Below, piece after piece: positions 18,516-25,577 of a stretch of 64,000 nucleotides of DNA (position 1 is its first letter; each line of letters opens with the position of its first letter). The DNA is from Planctomycetota bacterium (GTDB lineage Bacteria > Planctomycetota > UBA1135 > UBA2386). Below the pieces are notes generated by a model that worked only from the letters and a program-made list of their open reading frames with translations, was not told the DNA's origin and ran no database searches. The stretch is taken from contig JAEUHQ010000196.1 in NCBI GenBank assembly GCA_016794565.1, positions 28,247 through 92,246 on the forward strand, in the 5' to 3' direction. The translations under genes were made by a program, and so were the position numbers.

Positions 18516-18857
18516 AGAGATGGGCGAACTCGGCGCTGCAGCGGACGCGCCGCAACGGCGCGCCGCTGAGCGCCGGCAACGGGAGTCCGAGAGCAACCGC
18601 GGCGAGCGCGTCGGGCATGGATCGAGGTGGAAGCCTGGCCCGGCGGTCATTTGGATTGCAGCGGTGTTTCGCACTCGGTGCGACGCCGGGTACGACGCGC
18701 CGCGCAGCCCCAGCCGAGTCGGCGGCCGTTCGCCCCGCGGCGTTGGAGGTGCAGCGGATCGGCGCCGCCGCAGGCGCGGATGCCCCTTCTGCCCGCGCTG
18801 TCGCTCGCCCCGCGGCGACGGAGAATGCAGGGATGACGAACTCGCTCCGCGAGTTCG
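18516..18857. repeat. non-coding, repeat-like region between M48 protease and citrate synthase
   Basis: A stretch of 342 bases without a gene. It contains two ~30-base imperfect direct repeats (18730-18759 and 18805-18834) sharing TCGCCCCGCGGCG, then GGAG, TGCAG and GGAT. It ends in the perfect inverted repeat at 18836-18858. Read in one frame, its first part spells a Ser-Ala-Leu-Gln-Arg-Thr-Arg-like string. I have the impression, unverified, of having seen such strings as chance extensions on unrelated proteins, which would fit a dispersed repeat. No protein function is implied. Confidence 0.45.
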
Positions 18858-18858
18858 T
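18836..18858. terminator. perfect inverted repeat overlapping the citrate synthase stop codon
   Basis: ACGAACTCGC and GCGAGTTCGT pair exactly over a three-base loop. The outer end touches the TAA stop (18858-18860) of the minus-strand citrate synthase gene. It would fold in transcripts from either strand. No T-run follows, so it may be a Rho-dependent 3' end, an RNA-stabilising hairpin or part of the adjacent repeat element. Confidence 0.45.
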
Positions 18859-20222
18859 TATCGCTGCTCGACCGATTTGTAGGTGCGCGGCGTGGCGCCC
18901 ATGTAGATCTGGCGCGGGCGCGTGATCTTGGCCTCGGGGTCGGCCTGGTACTCGAGCCATTGCGAGACCCAGCCAGGCATGCGACCGATCGCGAAGAAGA
19001 CCGTGAACAGGTCGACCGGGATGCCGAGCGCCTTGTAGATGATGCCCGAGTAGAAGTCGACGTTCGGGTACAGCTTGCGGTCGACGAAGTAGCTGTCCTG
19101 CAGCGCGATCTGCTCGAGTTCGAGCGCGATGTCGAGCAGCGGATCCTTCCTGCCGAGCTGCCCGAGCACGTCGTAGCACGCCGCCTTCAGGATCAGCGCG
19201 CGCGGATCGTAGTTCTTGTAGACGCGGTGGCCGAACCCCATCAGGCGCACGCCGCTGTCCTTCTTCTTCGCGAGCTCCATGAACTCGCGCGCAGTGCGGC
19301 GGCCGTCGCGGATCGACATCAGCATCTCGATCACCGCCTGGTTGGCGCCGCCGTGCAGCGGGCCCCACAGCGCGGAGATGCCGGCGGAGACGCTCGCGAA
19401 CAGGTTCGCGCCCGAGCTGCCGACCGTGCGCACGGTGCTCGTCGAGCAATTCTGTTCGTGGTCCGCGTGCAGGATCAGCAGCAGGTCGAGCGCGCGCGCC
19501 ATCACCGGATTCGGCTCGTACTGTTCGCAGGGCGTGCCGAACATCATGTAGAGCAGGTTCGCGGCGTACGACAGGTCGTTGCGCGGATACATGAACGGCT
19601 GCCCGATGCCGTGCTTGTAGCAGTAGGCCGCGATCGTCGGCATCTTGGCGAGCAGGCGGATCGCGTCGATCCAGTTCTGCTCACGCGTGTTCGGCGAGGC
19701 CTTCTGGTAGAAGGTCGAAAGGGCACCGACCGCCGCGGCGCAGACCGCCATCGGGTGGCCGACCTTCGGCAGGCTCGCGAAGAGCCGCTTCAGGTCCTCG
19801 TGCAGCATCGTGTGGTAGGTGATGTCGTGCGTGAACTGCGAGAGCTGCTGCGCGCTCGGCAGCTGCTGGTGCAGGAGGAGCCACATCACCTCGACGAAGT
19901 GGCTGCTCTTCGCGAGTTCTTCGATCGGGTAGCCGGCGTAGCGCAGCACACCCTGCTCGCCGTCGAGGAACGTGATCTTCGACAGGCACGCTCCCGTGTT
20001 GCCGAGGCCCGGGTCGTACGTGATCGCACCGGTCTTCGCGCGCAACTGGCGGATGTCGACGGCGATCTCGCCTTCGCTGCCGACCATCACCGGCAGTTCG
20101 ATCTCGTGGTCACCGAGGGAGAGCTTCGCGGTCTTCGGAACGGTCTCGTGGGTCATCGCAGCAGCGTCGACGGCAGTCGTTGGCGGGGTCGTGATCGCGG
20201 TGCGGAGAGTAGGCCCGGACAT
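18858..20222 (-). CDS. gltA: citrate synthase
   Basis: Condenses oxaloacetate and acetyl-CoA to citrate, the entry step of the TCA cycle, in the cytoplasm. The 454-aa length matches the Gram-negative hexameric type. The catalytic residues are visible: His in HADHEQNCSTSTVR, His in GFGHRVYKNYDPRA, and Asp in LQDSYFVDRKLYPNVDFYSG. The N-terminal beta segment with KLSLGDHEIELPV is also typical of the NADH-regulated type. The ATG at 20222 has GGAG nine bases upstream. An ATG at 20156 would remove 22 residues and fits the usual family start, but lacks a Shine-Dalgarno. The stop codon lies in a strong inverted repeat. Confidence 0.97.
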   Translation of the reverse strand: MSGPTLRTAITTPPTTAVDAAAMTHETVPKTAKLSLGDHEIELPVMVGSEGEIAVDIRQLRAKTGAITYDPGLGNTGACLSKITFLDGEQGVLRYAGYPIEELAKSSHFVEVMWLLLHQQLPSAQQLSQFTHDITYHTMLHEDLKRLFASLPKVGHPMAVCAAAVGALSTFYQKASPNTREQNWIDAIRLLAKMPTIAAYCYKHGIGQPFMYPRNDLSYAANLLYMMFGTPCEQYEPNPVMARALDLLLILHADHEQNCSTSTVRTVGSSGANLFASVSAGISALWGPLHGGANQAVIEMLMSIRDGRRTAREFMELAKKKDSGVRLMGFGHRVYKNYDPRALILKAACYDVLGQLGRKDPLLDIALELEQIALQDSYFVDRKLYPNVDFYSGIIYKALGIPVDLFTVFFAIGRMPGWVSQWLEYQADPEAKITRPRQIYMGATPRTYKSVEQR

Positions 20223-20330
20223 GCTTGCTGGCTCCGAAAAAACGGTCGGGAATGCGCCTCTCTTCGGCTCGCGGCGCAGCCGGAAGTGACCCGGATTCCC
20301 CCGTACGCAAGGCGGGGCGCGCCCGCGCCT

Positions 20331-22616
20331 TCAGAGCGGCTCGTTGCCGACCGGGTAGCGCATCCAGTCGGGGTGGTCGAAGTGCCACCACTCGTGCTCG
20401 TTCACGGTGAACCCTTCGGCTTCCATCGCACGCCGGAGGATCGCTCGGAACTCGCGCTCGAGCGACGTGCCGCCGGGATAGTCCGGGTGAGCGCGGGGAG
20501 AGAACTCGTCGAAGTCGCTTGGCATCGCGACAGGCCGGCCCGTCGCACGGTCGAACATCGTGAGGTCCACCGCGCAACCGCGGTTGTGGCGCGAGCCCTC
20601 CGCGGGATCGGCGACGAAGTGGCGAACGGGTCCCGGCACGGCGTCGTGGAAGACCTTCGTGATCCGCCAGGGGCGGTAGGCATCGAAGACGAGCAGCCCG
20701 AGCCCCCGCTCCGCGAGCCGGCGGTGCACCCGCACGAGCGCTTCGGCGGCGGGGCGTTGGAGCCTGGCTCGCGCCCCGGCTGGATAGACCGGGGCGCCGA
20801 GGAAGTTGTCGGCCGACGCGTACCGCAGGTCGATGCGGAGCGTCGGGTCGAGCGGCGCCACGTCGACCAGATCGAACGCACGATCACCTGCCGTCAGCCG
20901 TGCGGGCGGAACAACGCCGGCCGATGCTGCGAACAACTCCTCCACCGGTCTCGCCGGCGCGATGCGGAACCCGCCGGGCGTCGGCCCCGGTCGCCGCGCG
21001 AACCGCGCACCGCCGACGACCGCCGCGATGACTGCGCCGTCGGGTCCGCGCTCGAAGCGCAGCGGATCGCCGCCGTATATGCCCGGGCCGAAACGCCACA
21101 GGTCCGGGCCCTCGGGGTCCGGCAGCTCGCGGACGAGCCACTCGATCAGCACCGCGAGCCGGCCGTGGTCCTCGTAGACGATCAGCACGTCGTGGTCGAA
21201 GCCGTACTCGCCGAGCAGCGGCAGCAGCTCGGCCGGCGGCGCATCGGGGACCTGCTGGTCGCGAACGTAATCCACCACCCCATCATGCATCCTGCCGTCC
21301 GGCAACTCACGCAGGCTGCGTCTTCCGAGCGACAGCGGATCGTCGCTCACCAGCTCGCCGTTCGCCGCGCGCCGGAGTCGCGTGCGCACGCCGATGTTGG
21401 GGTCGTACAACAGTTCGCCGTCGCGCTCGTACAGCTCCACCCAGTTGTCGCCGCAGATCCAGCGACCGGCGAGGCGACGCGCGTCGCTCGCGCCGACGGC
21501 CGCTGGGAACTCGGGCGGGGGCAGCGTCTCCCCGCGCCGCGCGGCGAGAGCCACTGACAGTGCACGCTCGGCGATCGCCTCGGCGACAGCGTTCGAGAAG
21601 TCCTTCGCACACACGACCGCCACGGCCAGCCCGTCGTCGGGCAACGCGCGCAGCGCCGACGCCGCGCCGTAGACCGCGCCGTCGTGCCCGACTTCGCGGT
21701 GCCCGTCGAACGAACCCACGAAGAAGCCGAGCGCGCATCCGTTGTCGACGTCGGGTGGCAGCGCCCACATCGCCGCCTGGGTGTCGGGTCGCAGCACGCG
21801 CTGCTTCGACCACGGGAACCAGCTCGCCGCGAACTGCACGAGGTCGGCAGGGGTCGTGAGGAGGTTCGCCGCGGGCGAATAGCCGAACGGGAACGTCGGC
21901 GTCGCGATCGTGCGACCGTCGTACGTCCACATCACGCCGTTCACGCGGCGCGCCACGAGATCCGGCCGCGGTGCGAAGTCGCTGTCGCGCAGGTCGAGCG
22001 GATCCAGCACGAGGTCCCGCACGGCGCGCTCGAACGACGTGCCGTGGACCCGCGCGACGATCTCCCCGACGACACCGAAGCCCGGGTTGCTGTACTTGAA
22101 CTCGCGACCGGGCGCGAAGACGAGACTCGTGTCGTCGAGGCTCGCGACCGTGGCCGACAGCGAAGGCGCCGACGGATCGAAGTAGTGACCGACGGGTGAC
22201 TCGCGCACGAGGCCAGACCGGTGGCCGAGCAGCGTGCGCAGCGTCACCGTTCCGCCGTAGGGCTTTCGCGGCGCGAAGTCCGGCAGGTACTTCGACACCG
22301 GCGCATCGAGGTCGAGCAGGCCGCGCTCGACGAGCGCCATCGCCGCCGTCGCGGTGAACAGTTTGCTGATCGAGGCAACGCGCAGCACCGCATCCGCGGA
22401 CGGCACCTCGTCGGGCCCCACCGGGCAGGACCACTGGAGCCGACGGCCCGTGACCGGATCCTCCTCGACCACGGCGATCCAGATCCCGGGGATCGCGAAC
22501 TCGCGGGCATACCGCGCGGCGAAGGCCGACACGTCCGCTGCGCGCACCGACTCGGCGGAACGCGGGACCGCGCACGAAGCCACTCCGACCAGGACCGCCC
22601 ACGGAACGACGCGCAT
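20331..22616 (-). CDS. fusion of a serine beta-lactamase-like hydrolase and a VanX-type D-Ala-D-Ala dipeptidase
   Basis: A 761-aa exported protein with a probable lipoprotein signal (lipobox VASC, Cys15). Residues ~30-370 are a class C beta-lactamase/DD-carboxypeptidase-like domain: S82-I83-S84-K85 (SxxK), Y175-S176-N177 (YxN) and a GHDG segment in place of the KTG motif. Residues ~540-761 are an M15D D-Ala-D-Ala dipeptidase: zinc ligands H677 and D684 in SRHNRGCAVDLT, catalytic E742 and zinc H745 in NEHEWWHFDH. The middle part resembles a C-terminal domain common in serine hydrolases. Together the two halves could trim cell-wall stem peptides and then split D-Ala-D-Ala. The ATG at 22616 is chosen for the signal; an ATG at 22646 adds ten residues. 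Confidence 0.88.
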   Translation of the reverse strand: MRVVPWAVLVGVASCAVPRSAESVRAADVSAFAARYAREFAIPGIWIAVVEEDPVTGRRLQWSCPVGPDEVPSADAVLRVASISKLFTATAAMALVERGLLDLDAPVSKYLPDFAPRKPYGGTVTLRTLLGHRSGLVRESPVGHYFDPSAPSLSATVASLDDTSLVFAPGREFKYSNPGFGVVGEIVARVHGTSFERAVRDLVLDPLDLRDSDFAPRPDLVARRVNGVMWTYDGRTIATPTFPFGYSPAANLLTTPADLVQFAASWFPWSKQRVLRPDTQAAMWALPPDVDNGCALGFFVGSFDGHREVGHDGAVYGAASALRALPDDGLAVAVVCAKDFSNAVAEAIAERALSVALAARRGETLPPPEFPAAVGASDARRLAGRWICGDNWVELYERDGELLYDPNIGVRTRLRRAANGELVSDDPLSLGRRSLRELPDGRMHDGVVDYVRDQQVPDAPPAELLPLLGEYGFDHDVLIVYEDHGRLAVLIEWLVRELPDPEGPDLWRFGPGIYGGDPLRFERGPDGAVIAAVVGGARFARRPGPTPGGFRIAPARPVEELFAASAGVVPPARLTAGDRAFDLVDVAPLDPTLRIDLRYASADNFLGAPVYPAGARARLQRPAAEALVRVHRRLAERGLGLLVFDAYRPWRITKVFHDAVPGPVRHFVADPAEGSRHNRGCAVDLTMFDRATGRPVAMPSDFDEFSPRAHPDYPGGTSLEREFRAILRRAMEAEGFTVNEHEWWHFDHPDWMRYPVGNEPL

Positions 22617-22978
22617 CGGGGCATCGCACGAACCGCGACGGGCCATTGCCACCGGAAAACACTGCGGGCCCGAACCCATCGACGCCGACGCAGCCCGGCG
22701 AAAGCCCAGGGGGTCCGGTGGTACCCTGTACGCGACTGCGTTCCCGGCGCCCTCGCCGCGGCACCCCCCCCCTCCCCGCCGGCCCTCCTCCCCGCACGGA
22801 CCCCATGCCGACCCTACGAGTCCTCGCCGTGACGCGCGCCGGCCCGCGGCGCCCTTCCGTCCACGCCGCCCGCGGCGGCGCGTGGATCGACGCACCGTTG
22901 CGTGCGTGCGGCGCTGCAAGACGGCTCTTCACGCCGTCGATCGAGATCGCCGTGCACCGGTGATGCCGCGGAGCGCCG
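22617..22978. other. divergent intergenic region with a C9 tract
   Basis: A stretch of 362 bases between the hydrolase/dipeptidase gene (-) and the VTC operon (+). It must hold promoters for both. A run of nine C lies at 22764-22772 within a longer pyrimidine-rich stretch. A 52-codon frame at 22805-22963 has no recognisable product and I do not call it. Confidence 0.45.
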
Positions 22979-23701
22979 ATGACCTACGAGAACCGGTACG
23001 AGTGCAAGTTCGTGGTGCCCGAGGCCGTGGCGGCCCGGGTGCTGCGGCGCGTCGGGGCCTGGATCGAACCCGATCCGCACGCCGCCAGCATGCCGGACCA
23101 CACGTACGGCATCGCGAGCCTCTACCTCGACGACGAAACGAACAGCCTCTGCCGTGAGACGCGCGAAGGACGGCTCGATCGCCGCAAGCTCCGGGTCCGC
23201 TCGTACGGCGACGGGCCGCTCTTCCTCGAGGTGAAGAGCCGGCGCGACCGGGTCGTGCGCAAACTGCGTTGCCCGATCCCGGCGGAAACGCTGCCGCGCG
23301 TGCTCGCCGGGGAAACGGACGGCATCCACGACTTGTCGGCAGGGCGTCGGAACGCGCTGCACGAGTTCGTTCGCCTCGTTCTCCTGCACCGCGCCGTGCC
23401 GCGGATCGTCGTCCGCTACGACCGGCAGGCGTACGTCGGCATCGACGACGACCGGCACCGCGTCACCTTCGATCGACGCCTCTGCGCGATGCCGGAGTCC
23501 GTCGCCAGGGTGCAGATGCACGACCCCGCCTACGTCACCATCCCGACCGGCGGCGTGATCCTGGAGTTGAAGTTCAGCGACCGCTGCCCCCCGTGGATGC
23601 TCGACACCATTCGCGAACTCCAGCTGGCGCGCCGCTCGTTCTCGAAGTACGCCACCTGCGTCGACGCGCTGTTCGTCGAGGACCGATCCGGAGAGCACTG
23701 A
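22979..23701 (+). CDS. VTC-domain protein, polyphosphate-polymerase-like
   Basis: A 240-aa protein that is a single VTC domain, the triphosphate-tunnel fold that in yeast Vtc4 makes polyphosphate from ATP. The basic and acidic tunnel residues appear in order: RYECKF (6-11), SLYLDDETNS (48-57), RRKLRVRSYG (68-77), LEVKSR (83-88), VRYDRQAY, VTFDRRL and LELKFSDRCPPW. No membrane segment is present, so it acts in the cytoplasm or at the membrane with a partner. The ATG at 22979 has GGAG six bases upstream. It is the first gene of an operon; the DUF4956 gene starts 2 bases after its stop. Polymerase activity is inferred from the family only. Confidence 0.9.
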   Translation: MTYENRYECKFVVPEAVAARVLRRVGAWIEPDPHAASMPDHTYGIASLYLDDETNSLCRETREGRLDRRKLRVRSYGDGPLFLEVKSRRDRVVRKLRCPIPAETLPRVLAGETDGIHDLSAGRRNALHEFVRLVLLHRAVPRIVVRYDRQAYVGIDDDRHRVTFDRRLCAMPESVARVQMHDPAYVTIPTGGVILELKFSDRCPPWMLDTIRELQLARRSFSKYATCVDALFVEDRSGEH

Positions 23702-23703
23702 CG

Positions 23704-24393
23704 ATGTCCGAATTCCTGCGTCAACTCGGCGACCTGACGGTCTCGATGCCGTCGTTGCCGACGATCGTCTTCCACCTGCTCCTCGCTTTCGTTCTCGGCA
23801 AACCGCTCGCGTGGGTCTACGTCGCCACGCACCACGGCGTGAGCTACTCGCGCTCGTTCGTCCACGCGCTCGTCCTGCTCGCGATGATCGTCACCGTGGT
23901 GATGCTCGCGGTCGGCGACAGCCTGGCGCGCGCATTCGGGCTGTTCGGTGCACTCGCGCTGATCCGCTTCCGCACGCCGATCAAGGACAGCCGCGACACG
24001 GTGTTCTTGTTCCTCTCGGTCGCGATCGGCATCACGGTCGGCGTACAGAACACGACCCTCGCGGTCGTCGGCACCGGCTTCGTGCTGCTCGCGGCGATCT
24101 ACCTCTACGGCATCCGCTTCGGGGAACGGATCGACAACGACGGCGTGCTCCGCTTCTCCTTGCCGGCCCAAGGCCAGCACGACGATCGCCTGCGCTCCGT
24201 GCTGCGTCACTACTGCCGCCATTTCGCCCTGGTGAGCCTGCGCGACTCGCGACTCGAGGGTGCGATGGATTTCGCCTACCAGCTGCGACTGCACGACACG
24301 GGCACCCACGAAGCGCTCGTTGCCGACGTCCGCGCGATTCCGGGCGCCTGCAACGTCAGCCTCCTCGTCCAGAACGAACACGAGGAGATCTGA
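23704..24393 (+). CDS. DUF4956 membrane protein, partner of VTC-domain protein
   Basis: A 229-aa protein. Four membrane helices lie within residues ~18-140, and a soluble domain of about 85 residues follows. The segment GALALIRFRTPIKDSRDTVF between helices is the family hallmark. DUF4956 proteins are often encoded beside VTC-domain proteins, which supports a joint role in polyphosphate handling or localisation, but no activity is known to me. It begins 2 bases after the VTC stop, and its own stop overlaps the ATG of the next gene (TGATG). The three genes are therefore probably translated together. Confidence 0.88.
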   Translation: MSEFLRQLGDLTVSMPSLPTIVFHLLLAFVLGKPLAWVYVATHHGVSYSRSFVHALVLLAMIVTVVMLAVGDSLARAFGLFGALALIRFRTPIKDSRDTVFLFLSVAIGITVGVQNTTLAVVGTGFVLLAAIYLYGIRFGERIDNDGVLRFSLPAQGQHDDRLRSVLRHYCRHFALVSLRDSRLEGAMDFAYQLRLHDTGTHEALVADVRAIPGACNVSLLVQNEHEEI

Positions 24394-25547
24394 TGAGCGA
24401 CTGGACTCCGAGTCGTCCCCGCCCCGGCCTCGGCGCGCGCACGCTCCGTGGAGCGAAGCGCGGCCTTCCGGTCGCGGTCTGGCTCGCGTGCATCGCGCTC
24501 GTCGCGTGGCTCGGCACGCACCTGCCGCCGCACACGACGTTCCGCGGGATCGTCGAAGCGACGCACGGCGCCGTCAGCGCCCCGGTCGCCGGACGCATCG
24601 CAGCGGTACTGGTCTCCCTGCACGAAGAAGCCCTGCAGGACCAGATCGTCGCGCGTCTCGACGACGCCGATGTCCGTCTTCGACTCTCGCAGGCGCACTG
24701 CGAGCTCGAGCGACTTCGTGCGGACCTCGAACTCGAACGCGCCGATCGCGCCCGCCGCGGGAACCTCGAGGAGTCCGGGCGCGGTCTCGACTCCGACGCG
24801 GAACAGCGTCGCCTCGTGACCGGCGCCGAGTCCGCCCAACTGGAGGCGCTCGGGACCAGGACCCGGATCGAGGAAGTTCGCGTCCGAGAGCAGGGTGCCG
24901 CGATCGAATGCGACCGTCTGCAGGAACTGGTTCGTCGAGGTGTCGGCGGCGAAGGGGACCTCGTACGGGCGCGCACGGAACGAGAGGCACTGCAGAAGAG
25001 GATCGCGGAGCTCGAAGCGCTGCACGCCGAGCAACGAACCCGCATCGAGGCGACGAACCGCCGGCTGCGCGAGTTCGACGCGCCGGGCGCGGCGCCGATC
25101 CCGACGGACGTCGCTCTCGCCCCGATGCGCTGGCGACTCAAGATGCAGGAGGCGGTGCTCGAGCGCATCGTCGAGGACAGCAAGCTGCTCGTGCTCCGAG
25201 CACCGATCCGCGGCAGGATCGCCGAGCTCGCCGCGCGTCCCGGTGAATGGATCGCCGCCGGCCAGTCGGTGATGACGATCGTCGATGCGACGCCGCGGCG
25301 CATCCTCGCCTACGTGCCGGACGCGCTCCGCACGCACGTCGAGGGCGCGGTCACGGTGCAGGTCGCGCGCGTCGACCGCGCCGGTCTCGGCGCAGCCACG
25401 CTCCAGAGCATCTCGCCGTCGGTGGTGCGTGTGCCCGAGCGGCTGTGGCACGACCCGCGCGTCGAGGAGTGGGCGTTCGAAGCAGTCATCGCGACGACCG
25501 GCAAGGAACGCCCCGGCGAAGAGGTGCTGCTGTCACTCGGCCGCTGA
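24393..25547 (+). CDS. HlyD-family membrane fusion protein-like
   Basis: A 384-aa protein. A basic N-terminus leads into a single membrane helix (residues ~28-44). A first biotinyl-lipoyl half follows (GAVSAPVAGRIAAVLVSLHEEALQDQIVARLDD region), then a long coiled coil (~85-240), the second lipoyl half (LRAPIRGRIAELAARPGEWI) and beta-barrel segments. This is the order seen in HlyD/EmrA-type adaptor proteins of export pumps. The start overlaps the preceding stop (TGATG) and AGGAG lies 7 bases upstream. No ABC or outer-membrane partner is encoded nearby. It may therefore work with the DUF4956 membrane protein or with a remote pump. It converges on smc, 30 bases away. Confidence 0.85.
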   Translation: MSDWTPSRPRPGLGARTLRGAKRGLPVAVWLACIALVAWLGTHLPPHTTFRGIVEATHGAVSAPVAGRIAAVLVSLHEEALQDQIVARLDDADVRLRLSQAHCELERLRADLELERADRARRGNLEESGRGLDSDAEQRRLVTGAESAQLEALGTRTRIEEVRVREQGAAIECDRLQELVRRGVGGEGDLVRARTEREALQKRIAELEALHAEQRTRIEATNRRLREFDAPGAAPIPTDVALAPMRWRLKMQEAVLERIVEDSKLLVLRAPIRGRIAELAARPGEWIAAGQSVMTIVDATPRRILAYVPDALRTHVEGAVTVQVARVDRAGLGAATLQSISPSVVRVPERLWHDPRVEEWAFEAVIATTGKERPGEEVLLSLGR

Positions 25548-25577
25548 CGCGCGTCTCGCGCGCCGGCAGCCGGTGCC

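Noticed and set aside
22805..22963. 52-codon frame upstream of the VTC gene
   Set aside because: It has no Shine-Dalgarno, no recognisable product and a composition like non-coding DNA here.
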